64,000 nt of DNA, from NCBI GenBank assembly GCA_022113835.1, contig JAILWY010000012.1, positions 14,570,001 through 14,634,000 on the forward strand. The letters are read 5' to 3'. Shown here piece after piece: positions 1 to 12,344 of this stretch; the stretch's first letter is position 1, and the number at the start of each line of letters is the position of its first letter. The stretch is from Atopsyche davidsoni (lineage: Eukaryota; Arthropoda; Insecta; Trichoptera; Hydrobiosidae). The notes under the pieces were generated by a model. That model did no database searches and had not been told where the DNA came from. It worked only from the letters and a program-made list of their open reading frames with translations. The position numbers and the translations under genes were made by a program.

Positions 1-36
1 ATTTGGCCCGGCAGCTGAAAAGGTTGGCCACCTATG
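1..36 (-). repeat. possible hAT-type transposon terminus, cut by window edge
   Basis: Read on the minus strand, this edge carries GGCCAACCTTTTCAGCTG, which resembles the CAGNGG..GGCCAACC termini of many hAT-type MITEs. The terminal CAG is degenerate (CATAGGTGGCC), no target duplication can be checked, and the interior lies outside the window. Assignment rests on motif resemblance only. Confidence 0.2.
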
Positions 37-526
37 ATTTAACCCAACACTATCGTACAATGCTTTAAATATATATAACTCCTACTGGGTCAATTTTACC
101 TTTGCTTTCGAAAAAGATTTATAGTGTCTTCATAAATAGTTTACTTGTTTTAAAATTTAAGACCTATAAAATGAACTTATTTTTTTGTAAACATTGTTAG
201 TATGGTTTTAATGCAAGTTATTTAATTATTTAAAGTTTTTTTTCCATCGAATCGCACGTTTAAAGAGTAGTCACCAAAGAACGGTGTTTTTTTATCTTGT
301 ATTTCTAAGTGGTTACTTATATTATTTTGTTATTTTAATGAGTGATAATTAGATTTGATACCCACTGTGTGTTAATGTGTATAATAAAAGTAATGAAAAG
401 TGTTGTATAGTTGTTGTGGGTAGATATTATACTTGAGAGAGCTGTCACTATCGCGTCGTGCTTATTTATACCGAGGCGGAGCATGGGCCATAGATTACCA
501 ATATGAGACCACAAAAAGTAAACCAG

Positions 527-730
527 CTATGGTAAAAAAGTGTCATCAAACCCAACAAAACTGTCAGGCATATTGATCATCTTGAAAACTGGAGAATTAC
601 CACATCGCAGTGATTTGCTACTGTTCATCTCGAGTAGCTCTTTCGCGAGTTGCCAACACTCACTGGTCAAGTATTTCTTAATGACATCTTCACTCATCCA
701 AACTCGAAATTGTAAAGGAGTACGAGTCAA
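527..730 (-). CDS. unrecognised ORF with protein-like composition, probably a repeat-derived or terminal-exon fragment
   Basis: A minus-strand frame ends in TAG just before 527 and stays open for about ten codons above 730. It reads ...LTRTPLQFRVWMSEDVIKKY..., an amphipathic, Glu/Lys/Leu-rich stretch, then ...VFKMINMPDSFVGFDD. The composition is more protein-like than the surrounding AT-rich translations, but I do not recognise a family. The first in-frame ATG falls inside the frame (the W-M-S-E position) and no clear splice acceptor precedes it. The flank downstream of the stop (about 440-520) looks like the end of a dispersed repeat, so this may be the relic of a transposon-encoded protein and not a host exon. 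The overlapping plus-strand frame (540-875) is judged to be its shadow. Confidence 0.25.
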   Translation of the reverse strand: MTRTPLQFRVWMSEDVIKKYLTSECWQLAKELLEMNSSKSLRCGNSPVFKMINMPDSFVGFDDTFLP

Positions 731-875
731 AATAACAGCTCCATTTAATGTTTCTTTTTATTGCTTATTTAAGCTTCAAATGGCACTCAAATGCTACGTA
801 AATTTGTTACAGTACATTCTTCAAACTTACATCTCAGAAGTATATTTTCGATTACATTTATCATTTTTTGTTTAA

Positions 876-3800
876 AGAGACATACGTACGTGTAATCTAA
901 CAAGACGTAGATCTTAAACAAATATTATAAAATCAATAAACACTGCTTAATTTTTACTTTTATAGTGTGACTTGAAAGAACGTTATAAAACATCTGAAGT
1001 TTCCCAAGTATACTACTCGGAATATACAAATTAAACGTTAAAAAGTAATTGAGACTAAACTAAACAAAACTTTTGGGTGACTTTTGTTCGTTGTTGTGGT
1101 TTATTTATTAGACTTTTAAATATAAGCATCATGACAGGTTAAATTCAATTTCATGTGATCTAAAATTAAACCCAAATGTCAAGGTTAAGCAAATCAAAAC
1201 TTTAGGCAATTTGAAGTTTCCATATTTCGCATTTGACATTTATGTTCTTATTAGTAAACTTACATCATGATGGGTTAATTCTATTTATATTACCTGAATT
1301 TACTTATAGATGTTTATGGTTAAAAGAAGCCAAACTTTCAAGTGTCTTGCTGATCGTCGATGTGTTCATTTATTTTTCGAACATTTAAGTGTCCAATGAG
1401 AAATAAAACGATTTCAATACTATATATCACTCCTATTACCGCAATCCATCTGGCACTAACCTATAAATCGATATCCCAATAATAAAAAGGTTTAGCTACC
1501 TTTCTACTTACCTGTTCGACTAATTAATCATCCGGTATAAATTGTCCCAATACCGTTCAGTGAAGGTGGTATTCATTGATACGCTATTTTGAGAAACGCC
1601 CACACTTCCAACAACGACTTGTCGTATGACGAATATCTTTAAAATCCGTAGAGTAACCTTGAACTCGATGACGAAGATATTTTATTGTATTGAATTATTA
1701 ACGAGAAAAAAATGTTACTTCAAATAATGTACACTTTAAACTGTGATTTAACTATCATTGACATATCAGAATAAGTTCTTACTCTGTATAGACACACAAC
1801 TATTAAATTTAATATATTTTTAAAAGTAGTAGAGTATTATTTCATATGCATTTTTGTAAACATGTTAATTAGATATATGGGGTACTTCAAATTGTCGGTT
1901 ATCGTTAGTTTGTTGTCAGTAAACAAATGGGTATTTTGCATAAAAATATATTTCTGTTTATATAAACTGGAAACCACAACATTTACTTTATATAAATATA
2001 ATAACATTACTTTTTTTTAAAGATACAGAGCTTCAGTTCGGGTTTATTTAATACTGTGTATAGCAACTTAAAGTGCATTGCAAGAAGAACGGCAACAATT
2101 AACAGCTTATTTTGTTTTGAAATACTAAGAACACACTGTTAGGTAAAGAAGTGGTTTCGGTCCCAAAAAAATAACAGTTCTATTATATGAATTGTAAGTA
2201 ACAGTATGACAATAGACCGGTCAAGTTGTTCTGGCGTGTTTACTCAAAAATGCCTTATTTCTTGTTATACAGTATGAGCCTAATTGACGGCTGTGCATTT
2301 AAAATGGTCTAACAAGTGACGACCTGTGATGTTAAATAAAATAAAAATATTCCCAAAACTTCTAAATAAATGAAAAAATATTAAACAAATAATAAGTAAC
2401 TTGAATCGTAATGTTATTTTTATGTGTATTGTTGTCATCATATTGTTAGTTACCTAAAGACGGTCCCAGCATAGAATCAAAAATGTTGGAGGACAGAACA
2501 CGTCAAGCAGCTCAACACCCAAGAAACCAAACCATCTATTATCAAAGACTTCCAAAATCTACGAACAAGCTTTTTAATAATCGGTTTCAATATTACCCGT
2601 CATGCTAGCGTCAAAATACCTGTACGGTAACCCGACCCGACGGTTTTCAGAAAGGATCTCGAGTCCTGTGTAGGCGGCGGGTCCTCGAGGCGGCCCACAA
2701 GGTCCTGTCGAAGTATTGTTTTGATGCGTCCTAAACGAACCCATTCGCGTGTGGGCGGGACAGACCCAACGAGAACTGCATCCATTTAAATGCTAAGTAT
2801 CATCCGTCATAATCATCATAAATAAATTAGAGAGACACCGCCCCGATGGCTCGCTTCAGCTGAAACTGTTAACAGCCAATTTGAGGCTTTGTATAACGAT
2901 GTAAATATTATTCAATTCGATCGCTTGCATCTATTAAAGTAATTGTTTTGATGAGTCGGGATTATCAAATTTCGTTTACTATGGGACTGCACTGTGTTAC
3001 ATAATACAATGTACATAGATATCGATAGTACTATTTTTATTTATAACAGCTCTTGGAGCTTACAGGCTACCCCTAACTTGCAAATGCAAATAATAGAATC
3101 TAACAACTCTTGCTCGTAAGAAAAGATCAATATATTTTTAGAAATTAATGAGAACAAAGTTAGCATCAGAAATACGAATATGATAAATATTTACAACTTA
3201 ACCCTGGACATGGAATGATTAAGACAACTATTGCTTTTGTACAATCCAATTTTTTAGATAATATGAAATACGATTGTTTTTTTAAACATAAACATGTTTT
3301 AGATCAAACTTTTTAAAGTACATTTACTTTTTAAGTTACATTCCAAGTCTTTAAAAATACTTTGTAGTAAGATACAACATTTTAGAGTCGATTGCGAGTC
3401 AGATCGGCTGTGATACAATTTTTTTTATACTTTTGGTAATAAACAGTCATTATGATCAGTTTATGTCTAGCGTTCGTCCAAGGACAGAGTCGTTTCATTC
3501 CATTTCGCGAGTAATAAGCCTGGAAAATATATAACCTGCTTTACAGATAATCCCATATAAAATAAATCTGCCCTTAAATAAAACTGTACCGTTCTGCTAA
3601 ATCCATCTCATAAAATCATACAGTGTATTAAAAAAAGACCGTTCTACTAGTGATGGGGCAAAGAAACTGCTTATTTTTAAGTTGTTTCGCAATTTTTTTA
3701 TTTTTTATTTGTTACATAAACAAAAATATTATAGACTTAATTATTTTTTAAATATTTTTCTATAAGAAAAGTATTACAAACTAAACCTGTCTCTCATAGA

Positions 3801-4180
3801 TAGCCTGTTATAACTTTTAGCATTAATAAACTCTCCTTGATTAATTAAGAAAATTTTGTTTATATTAATTTAATGAATTAATTAAATAAAGATGATTCCA
3901 GTATCTTCGAAAATTTCAATTAAAAACATAGAAGTATAAGTAATTATTAGCTCGCGATACATAAAATGAATTCTTTTGACTCCGCCGTGCACATCGCGAT
4001 ATAAAAACAATTAAAAAACAAACTTCAAAAACCTACGCACGCCCGGCTTAATATGAAAATATTTTTGAGGAAAAAGTAAATCACTGATGGCTAATAAATA
4101 AAAGAAAGCGTTTTCGTTGTGCAATGCAGTAACGAGGCTCGGGACGATTACTGAATCTCTTCTACTTGCCTTTACTGCTG
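876..4180. other. AT-rich noncoding stretch
   Basis: Long A/T runs with no frame that looks coding. One GC-balanced patch (about 2600-2790) holds a 61-codon open frame on the minus strand (..VRLGRIKTILRQDLVGRLEDPP..) that matches nothing I know. I see no repeats with clear ends. Probably intron or intergenic DNA. Confidence 0.5.
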
Positions 4181-4198
4181 AAAAACTGCCGTGGATTC

Positions 4199-4373
4199 CA
4201 CGTGCCTTTACACGTGCCACCAGGGACCAGCTTCTAAACATTTAATAAACTGCTTTTTTTTTCAAATTATTTTTTATTGTCCTTTGAAGTCTGTACCCCC
4301 ATTGGTATGGTTATCTGTTAATAGGTACAGTGATTGTCACCATAAAGTTGATCTCTTAAGCTGGCTACACGTG
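4199..4373. promoter_or_regulatory. cluster of three CACGTG E-boxes
   Basis: Perfect CACGTG palindromes occur at 4199-4204, 4211-4216 and 4368-4373; the first two are both followed by CC and spaced 12 bp apart, about one helical turn. CACGTG is the binding word of bHLH factors such as Max/Myc and Clock/Cycle. Function is inferred from spacing and clustering only. The third copy may instead belong to a dispersed repeat whose start (TAAGCTGGCTACACG) resembles a sequence at 35566. Confidence 0.3.
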
Positions 4374-4959
4374 CAGAGACCCAACTTGCAATCGATTTGC
4401 AATTAGTCAATTGCGTCTCTTTTTTTATTGCTAAGCCTATGTGGATAACGTAAAAGAGGACGCTTCAACCAAGAGAACCGTATCAAAATTGTGAATTAAA
4501 TTTATTACATACAAATAGTCACACACAGTATCTTGTTTTTTCTGCCCTACATATAAAGCAAATTATTTAAATTTTTATTCATTTTTTCAAATCCTGTCGT
4601 CACCTGTTAAAATATAAAATTCAATATAAAGTGAATGCTTATGGTTTTTTAAACCGAATTTGTATTTAAAGTATAATTATTTATCAAGATATGACAATTT
4701 TATGATAAATTTTTATTCTACTGAATAGAAAAACTAAATTTTTATGGCTTGGTTTTATTTAACTAGTTTTTTCAGCATTGCATTATGAATGATGATTAAT
4801 ACGACTTGCTAAACCAGTTTTATTAATTTGAAGGGTGATTTACGAGCTTGAAACAATTTTAAGTAAACGTGAAATGTTCAATTGACATTGCTAATAGATT
4901 TAAAATAGCAAAAAAATGAAAATGTATTTAATAAAAATCAAAAACGAATTGCATATCGC

Positions 4960-5060
4960 TTTGCCGACGAATTTGCGCGGATGCGCCCGGCACGGTGCAC
5001 TTTACGAGTACCGTGCCACATAACGGGTGCATTTTCGATATTGATAATTCGTTTGCTATC
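4960..5060. promoter_or_regulatory. GC-rich island with a perfect hairpin
   Basis: A GC-rich patch in AT-rich DNA contains the inverted repeat GGCACGGT (4989-4996) and ACCGTGCC (5010-5017), an 8-bp perfect stem with a 13-base loop. A minus-strand frame covering 4938-5174 is open but resembles no known protein. Candidate conserved noncoding element or small structured RNA. Confidence 0.25.
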
Positions 5061-5270
5061 AAAGCCGTTTTCTATTGAATTATTTATAATATCACGTGAC
5101 ACGCACCGTCCATTAATTTCCATTTGGTGCACACTAATATTATGACATCGCTTCATATAATTCGATACTTGCATACAAATGAATATTCACATTTTGATAG
5201 GATGTCAAATAATTTTGTTTGTAATTCGCATTTCATAAAACCGTAGGACATTAATAAAATATGTATATAT

Positions 5271-5301
5271 GTGATTGTGTGTGTGTGTATATGTGTATAT
5301 G
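5271..5301 (+). repeat. GT/AT-rich microsatellite
   Basis: An imperfect dinucleotide tract of GT repeats passing into TATGTGTATATG. Simple repeat of no evident function. Confidence 0.7.
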
Positions 5302-5459
5302 CACTTAACAGCAAGTATTCAAGACGAGTGCAGGGCAGAGTCGTCTATTAATAGGTGTTTTCGGATGTCCGCTGTTGAGCAGTTTTTGCCAGTTATTCGT
5401 GCGTCACTCCGAATTAAAACCCACCGACCCGGGGGCGATTTTCTCCGACGGCCATGACG

Positions 5460-6880
5460 CATGGCTCTGCTTCTGTTTTTATGGTTTTTTAAGCTTGTTT
5501 CGGCGATATTTTGATTTCCAGTGGATTAAGAGATACGCTGAGAGGTTTTAAATTATTTTTCGTGGGCGGATACGCTGGACCGCGAGAACCGCCTTATGGC
5601 GTAGCTGGTATTTTGAGGTTGACGTCTGATTTATCTTTTCCATTATAAATATAAACTTAGTCGTGTCAACATAAGCTGCACTAAAGAAAAATTGGGGATT
5701 TATCAATATAGTCGCGCGAGAATACTAAGATCAATTTGTTTATTTGCTGAAACTGAGCCTGCGTTTTATAATCATGAAAGCTTTCATTTTTCAATTTCAT
5801 AAGTATTTTTAACAACGAAATTTGATATTCTTGTCAATTTTCCAATCGAATATATTCAAACCATTTATATATAACATCCCTAATATATAATAATAGAAAT
5901 TGCATACTGGCACCAACCCCTGTCTGACATACTGCGATGAAGTACTGCCTTAATCTTTTCACCCACTGATGCACTAGTTTTTGAAAACCTATATATGTTT
6001 TATATTTGACGTTATGGCAAAATATATTGATTTAATGGCGGTACTAAATCAGATTTGTAATTATATTTAAAACAAGTGATTATACTTAAGGGTCTAGGTC
6101 CCATAATCGAGTTTTTTTGATCATTTTCTGGTCCGTTTTGCGAAAAATCGACTGCACCAATTAAAAAAAATTAAATGCAAAAAGTTTCATACGTTTCTTC
6201 TTCCGAACAAAATATATTTTTATTTCTTATAAATTTACTATTAATATGATAAATATGTGTTTTTCCGATTGATGTGTAGGAATTTGGAGATTCGTCATGT
6301 CCCTTTTCCAAGAGTTCTAAACATTTAAAAAAGTCTTTTTTTAATTGGAATTAAAAGATTAAATATAAACCCTGTGCGATATGTTATTTTAAAAATTAAA
6401 AAAAAAAAAATCTTTAACAAACTTTGGTTTAGAAATGTTATTTTATCCAATTTTTCAACATCTTCAAGATTTTATTTTACCCTGAAAATGGACGTTAATT
6501 AAATAATAAAAAATAGATAAATATAATTATTAGTTTTTTCAATACTCTGTAAAAAAATAATTTTTGACATAGAAAAATAAAGTGACAATTAAATTAATTA
6601 AATGTCACGATTTCGCCAGGTAACACCAGACACCAGAGGCAATTAAAAGGCTGGAAGCAACTGCGTTAACGTTTCATTATTGTGTTCACATAGATAAAAT
6701 ACGCTTAACGCGAATCTATTACATCTATTCATTTTATAATCAAACTTCATGTTGCTTGTTGGATATCAAGTAAAACAAAGTTCGTGTTTCTATTGACAGG
6801 GTTGAAAGGGGTTCGCATACAGTGAATACTTGCAATTATGCAAAACCCACTTCTATAAAGGCGCAAAAGTTACACACCGG
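5460..6880. other. AT-rich noncoding stretch
   Basis: No coding-like frame. Homopolymeric A and T runs are frequent (for example about 6400-6420). A GC-balanced patch precedes it (about 5320-5460) with the sequence word GACCCGGGGG. I see nothing else with definable boundaries. Confidence 0.5.
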
Positions 6881-6889
6881 TAATTGCGT

Positions 6890-7400
6890 GGAGGTCCAAT
6901 TGGTCGCATTACCGGCAGGGGTAACAATCGCGGGCCGCACACGCTATTAGAGCCCTCGGCTGACGGCGGCGCTCGAGGCCTAATGAGGCGAGGAACCTGC
7001 ACCTGAACCTCAAACGCCGAGGAGTATTATATGCAACGTCACCGTACGCAAGGAGCTGAGCTATACACGCACCTATATGTAATATGTTATATATTATCAA
7101 AATTAGGTGTAGATAAATAAATAACAAAAATCGATACAAAGATGCCATATGCAAACTTTTTAGTAAAGTTTATTTCGTTCGTATAAATTTTACAACCACC
7201 GATAATTTGCAAGCGAGAACAAACATTCAAGATCCATTTTCGCATCTCGCCATTGCGTGCGGTTCGCAGTCTTGCGCGGCCGGCGGTCTGGCCTCGTGCC
7301 TTCAAAGTGTGGTACGAAACGCCGCGCTTAGGGCTACATTGTTGGCGGCGGCGGCGCCGGCAGCAGCCGCCAGCACGCGGAGCGGGAAGTAAGGCTGTTT
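6890..7400. promoter_or_regulatory. GC-rich islands, candidate regulatory elements
   Basis: Two GC-rich blocks (about 6890-7050 and 7240-7395) stand out from AT-rich flanks. The first has the E-box CACCTG next to GAACCTG; the second has a GGC/GCC-rich run giving alanine-rich open frames on both strands. Frames overlap in several registers and encode low-complexity peptides, so I read them as composition effects and not genes. Bases 7304-7322 are repeated in inverse orientation at 8022-8040. Confidence 0.3.
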
Positions 7401-8012
7401 GTGAAGAGCTGTCGCTGTCACTGCGATATAATCGTATGATTTTTTTAAGAATGCAAAAATATTGTTTTTTAAAGTTTGTAACCACGCTGTTTGTGTCGAC
7501 TACAGTCTATTTAAAGCAGTGTTTGTCGGGGATTCTATGCAGTTGTGTTTAGTAATTTTTAACTTTCCAAGAATATTGAGTTCATAATACAATGAAACAG
7601 TTATTTTCCAGTTTTAAAGAGTAGTTTAATTATTTCAATCTCTACTATCACACATTTTAATCTTAACAATGATGCTACCCATATAATAAAATGTATTTAC
7701 AGATGTAGTTCACAATGTTGGAATTCAAAATCCGTTGCATCGTACATCATAATTAATTTCGCTTTCACTTTAAGTCATTAACGGTCTCATTAAAACGCCC
7801 TTATGTCATGAAAATACCAAATAACAAGACCAATAAATCAAGCATGCATAATCTGTTATAAGTCATTTCCAAAAAGTATCATTCCAAAAATAAAACGTAG
7901 CCATTTGAATATTCATATATTTACAAATTGTAGTAGATACAATTCACTCTTTTTTTTGTGCTCGCGCCTACTTGCGCCGCCGCTGTTGACTATGTGGCCC
8001 CCGGGGGGGGTT

Positions 8013-8052
8013 CCGAGTTCAGCGTTTCGTACCACACTTTCTGAGCACTCGG
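8013..8052. other. stem-loop whose loop is duplicated upstream
   Basis: CCGAGT (8013-8018) pairs with ACTCGG (8047-8052), and TCAG (8019-8022) pairs with CTGA (8041-8044), leaving a 2-base bulge and an 18-base loop. The loop region 8022-8040 (GCGTTTCGTACCACACTTT) is the exact reverse complement of 7304-7322. The hairpin sits in a GC-rich island with a run of eight Gs (8003-8010). Confidence 0.45.
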
Positions 8053-8058
8053 CAGGGG

Positions 8059-8096
8059 AGGCGGTAGTCCCCTGAAGAGGCGGTAGTCCCCTGAAG
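8059..8096 (+). repeat. perfect 19-bp tandem duplication
   Basis: The 19-base unit AGGCGGTAGTCCCCTGAAG occurs twice back to back without mismatch, followed by a decayed start of a third unit. A recent local slippage or duplication event inside a GC-rich island. Confidence 0.8.
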
Positions 8097-8219
8097 TGGC
8101 GGCGAGAACAGGCTCTGGGCGGTGCAACTCAAAGGATCGCGTGATGCAATGTTGATCAGTTTTGTTTGATTTCGGTCTCGCGGGGGAAACTACTAATAAT
8201 GCATATCGACGCTGAGAAG

Positions 8220-11200
8220 GGGATATGTCTTATTTCTTGCCTGAAATTTCAATCAAAAAATGCAGCATAACTCTCTCTACTGTAAGAAAATAAGCATTTG
8301 AATATTTTTTATAAATAATGCTACAAGCTGATATAATTATACGTGTTACTAATTAAATTTAATGCATAGACGAGACAACGTTTGGATGAAAACTCAACAT
8401 AAAATTATTTTTCGCTTTCAAGAGAATTGTATGCACAAAAACATTGTAGATTTTTTAATATTTTATTGCAATATGGAATAAAATTAATATAATTAATGCA
8501 AGCATTGAATAATTCAAAACCTTATTTTATCCCTCTTAATTTTTTGGTTGTTAGTTTAAGTTGTATAATTTCAAAGATGCATTTGATTGACGCTTCAATT
8601 CAAAAACGAAAAGCGGACCTCTTGTAAACAATAGCTGCCTACACAGCTGATAGTGTCCTCATTTACATGTTACTATTTAAAAAAAAACACTTGAAATAAG
8701 CGGACGCTATTAGTTAAGCACCATTCAGTAGTCGGTTGTGTCTCAACGGGTGTAGGCAGCTTGAAGCCGTGGCTCCCCTATCCCGTGTTGGCTTTTGTGT
8801 ACGCCACAGCCATTCATTATTGAACACAGCATTTTAATTGTGCCGAAGTGGGTTACTGGCGTATTTATTTTTTAAACTTGAATGCCTCGCGTCTGGAGCT
8901 GTTAAATTATTAATATTACAGGTAGTGTGTTCCGGCACGACTGCAATAATTTCAGACGCATCATCGCATTACTTCCAAGCGAAATACTGAGTAGCGGCCC
9001 GGCCAGCCACCTGTACCGGGCCTTTAGAGAACACCTCGGCAACTACCATGCACTGCCCAATCATTATAGCTCTACAGCCATATTATGCAGTGCTTAACTT
9101 TTTATTCATTTTTTTCGATAAATAAATTGAAATATTACAACAATGCAAATAACAATCACTAACATATTATGTAAAAAAAAATTATGTAAATTTTACTTGT
9201 ACTTAAGTATTTAGATATTACTCATTCTTTGAATATTTTATTATGATATTTGATCTATTTATTCAACTTAAATATATATTCAAGTCCCGTTGAGCTTGTA
9301 TAAATAATAGTGACTCTCATGTATCGCTAGCTTACAGGGTAGTATTATTTTATAAAGATTGTTTTGGGTCCAAATTCTTGAGACGACGCTCGCCAGCAAG
9401 TGTACAGAGATAGCGTTTAAATTATCCCAAACGATCGCATGGACTCGATAGACCCTTACAATAATACGATGAAAAATAAAATACCTCATAAATGGTAACG
9501 TTTGCTTCGGCATATTTTTTATTAAATAGGATGTGATGACATTTCCTTCGCGGGGTACCGCAGCCTCCTTGTGGACCGAGAGCTGCCAGGACGGCGCGGA
9601 TTCAGATCTGCCTTGCTTATCGGCGCTCACGATTCCTTAATAAAGTTTCATAAAACCCTTTCATCCCGTGCGACGGAGTGCCGTTATCTCAGGCGAGGTC
9701 CCGCCATTCAGTTGGGAGGCCCCTATTGGACCCCGCGGCTGTGAGGAGCTCCCAACCTCGCGCTTCTGGCTGTTTACAAACAAACAACCAATTATTCGTG
9801 ATTATCATTTAATTATGAAAATAATATTTCACTCAGCAGAACATCCACACGCAATAATTTATACTGCAAATATTATTTATTTCCAAAGCTTATTTTACCA
9901 TTGGTTGCATATGAGAACGTAAAAAACATTTTATTTAGTTTATGAATAGTTATTTCTGTAAGTTAAAATCAGGTATGTTTTGTTTTATCTTTATTGGGCA
10001 AAAATATATTTATATTTATGTTTGAATACATTGTTATAATTGTTCGTTCAAAAGTAAAAAGTTAAAAGTTCCTTGAATGTCAGAAGACATTTATTTTAAG
10101 TTATCACCTCAATATATAAACTACCTTACGAGTATCTTAATAAATCTACACCAATGTTGGAGACATTATTTTAAAATCCTAAAAGATGCCATGTTTACAT
10201 TATCAAACGTTTTTTTTGCCTTTTTATAGTATTTATTGGGAAATTAATAAGATTATTTTAGAACGAATGATCGAAATGCTTTTGCAACATTTCTTATACC
10301 TGTTATCTACCAAAATAACATGTTATTTCAAAATACTTTCTCAGCACTAAGTTCTCAGCACTGATTTTAAAGTAAAAACCTCAACTCGAGCAAATATATA
10401 AACATTCTACATTTCATTGCCTTTAGCTAAAAAAATAACTCCCGAAAAATTATTTGCATAAATGCTGAATCAAAATACACCAGAGCGTTTGGTTTAACTT
10501 CAGTTTATAATGTATTTGAAAAAATAAACATTTGAACTTTTACTCTCGGATTCATAGATTGTTGATATAAAATTCAGTTTTAATATTTCTTAAAACCAAT
10601 ATATAGTACATGTGTCGATTTATCAGATAACCAAATTAGCTATGATTAAACAACTTCCGTTTTAATTAAATAAACAGTTTACTTTAAAAACGAAACACAT
10701 TTAATTATAAATCACAGTAAAAATGACTACCAACGTATATTTAATCCACAATTCATTACACTGATTTGACATGTAATTGATTTATGGTACTAAACGATTA
10801 TCTAGATGTCTTTTCAGGACAATTCAATTTCATAAAATAATTATTTTTACGCGCCTCTTTGCCTAGTAGAATCATTATAGATAGTACAAAAGATTTTTCA
10901 ATTTTATAAAAATGATAAATAACGTTCATTTTTATTGTGATAAAAAACGCTCCAAGAATAGTCTTCACTGACACATTTTTTTCGAACTTCCTAAAATATC
11001 AAAGATATGTCGAGTTAGACCTGTTATTATCAGATTACTTATAACCGTTCCTGGTTTGCTCAACCGTTCACATTCCACCCAAAACAGGCTGGCTTAATTT
11101 ATACCACTTCATATTAATAAAAATATACATTTTTCCCAGAAGATTACTTAAATGTTTATAAGTGATAACTATTAAGTAATCTTCAAGCTATATGGTAAGT

Positions 11201-11330
11201 AATATTTGTTTTTTTTGATCTTGCAATTTCTGACTTTTGATAGAAGTAGCATACAGTGAATTCATAATATTTAGATATATATATATATTTATAGGTTTGT
11301 TTTATACATTTGGATTTTTATCTTGTTAGG
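8220..11330. other. mostly AT-rich noncoding DNA with two GC-balanced patches
   Basis: Patches at about 8730-9060 and 9540-9780 are GC-balanced and could be regulatory; each has open frames on both strands without recognisable motifs. The rest is AT-rich, with a short TA run near 11277-11289. No exon or element boundaries seen. Confidence 0.4.
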
Positions 11331-11339
11331 TTATACATA

Positions 11340-11545
11340 CTCAGCCGGATTCTCAAAGGACGATCCAGTCGATGAGCACCTTGTGATTCTGTTTGAAGGT
11401 GACGGGTGATGAGACGAGCTCCTCCTTCCGGGAACAAAGGGAATATGATGAGGTCTCAATGGAGACGTGTGAACTCGAGCAAGTTGTTTGCGCAAATTTG
11501 TTTCCCGGGGTAGAATGAGGCTTTGAAAATTATGTATTTAAATTT
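11340..11545. promoter_or_regulatory. GC-balanced island, exon or enhancer candidate
   Basis: The patch carries a short plus frame ending at a TGA (..FSKDDPVDEHLVILFEGDG) and a short minus frame (..SSPVTFKQNHKVLIDWIVL) ending at a stop. Either could be coding, but neither is long nor recognisable. It lies about 300 bases from the next, longer open frame. Confidence 0.2.
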
Positions 11546-11818
11546 GCGCGGGTGTAATGTGGTGGGAATAGACGTCTTTTAATAGAGCATGCTTTTGGAA
11601 ACGTATCAATTCAGTTAAAATAAAACTTTGTAAAATTTATTTTCGAGATCTAATTTTATATCTGAAATAAAATATACTTTACCTGTCTAGAGTTTTACTT
11701 TTAATAATAATTTAATTTGTAGTGCCAATTATTTTACTGTTTGCCTTTGTCTACGTACTTTTTTTATTAAACTGAATACTTAAATTAATCTTTAAGATAA
11801 TTATATTTTATATTCATT

Positions 11819-12337
11819 TTAGTACACCTTTATTGCTAAAATAATTGTACGTCCACGTACTTGCGATGAAGAGTACTCTGGGAAGTAAGCGTCCTTGTCA
11901 GGGTCCTTTTGCAGACGATCTGCCGAGGAATTCTCGGGTTTGCCCCCCGCGTAATCCTGGCCGGGTCGGTGCCTCACAGGACTGCCGAGATAGGCACGGC
12001 CATATTTGTCCTGCTCCTGATAATATCCTCGAGGAATCCTGGGCGCACTCTGCAAGGGGATCGGCTTACCTTTTGTTCCGCGCCGATCGTATGGGAAAAT
12101 ATTCGCCATATGTTCTTGCTCGGAATGCCGTGAAGACATTACGCGATAATTCCCGTTGCCGGTCCTTTTCAGTTTGCGAACATATTTGTATGTGAGCACT
12201 TTTGCCTTTCGGTGGCTTACTCGGAGTGACAAAGCCTTCGAGATGGCCTCTCGATGGAGCGCGTTGGGCTCGCGCTCACAAACAAAATGTTCGTAATCTT
12301 TTTCGGCTATTGATTTTTGTTGTTCGAATATGAAATA
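11819..12337 (-). CDS. best unassigned protein-coding candidate (single open exon, family unknown)
   Basis: This minus-strand frame is open for about 172 codons between stops. It uses GC-ending codons (AAC GCG CTC CAT CGA GAG GCC ATC TCG AAG) unlike the AT-rich flanks. It reads ..EKDYEHFVCEREPNALHREA.. near the start, then a Lys/Arg-rich part, then a Tyr/Pro/Gly-rich part (..GYYQEQDKYGRAYLGSP..). I recognise no family. No ATG lies near the 5' end, so if real it is an internal or last exon. A possible acceptor (TTTTGTTTGTGAG) lies near 12277, and donor-like GTACGT follows the SSSQ codons near the 3' end. The opposite strand is also open (11845-12195), as often happens with RNY-type codons. A frame kept open by chance in a conserved noncoding island is the main alternative. 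Confidence 0.4.
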   Translation of the reverse strand, partial: YFIFEQQKSIAEKDYEHFVCEREPNALHREAISKALSLRVSHRKAKVLTYKYVRKLKRTGNGNYRVMSSRHSEQEHMANIFPYDRRGTKGKPIPLQSAPRIPRGYYQEQDKYGRAYLGSPVRHRPGQDYAGGKPENSSADRLQKDPDKDAYFPEYSSSQVRGRTIILAIKVY

Positions 12338-12344
12338 TTACAAA

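Noticed and set aside
7087..7552. Alanine/arginine-rich ORFs on both strands
   Set aside because: Mutually overlapping frames of low complexity produced by a GGC/GCC-rich patch; no splice sites or recognisable motifs.
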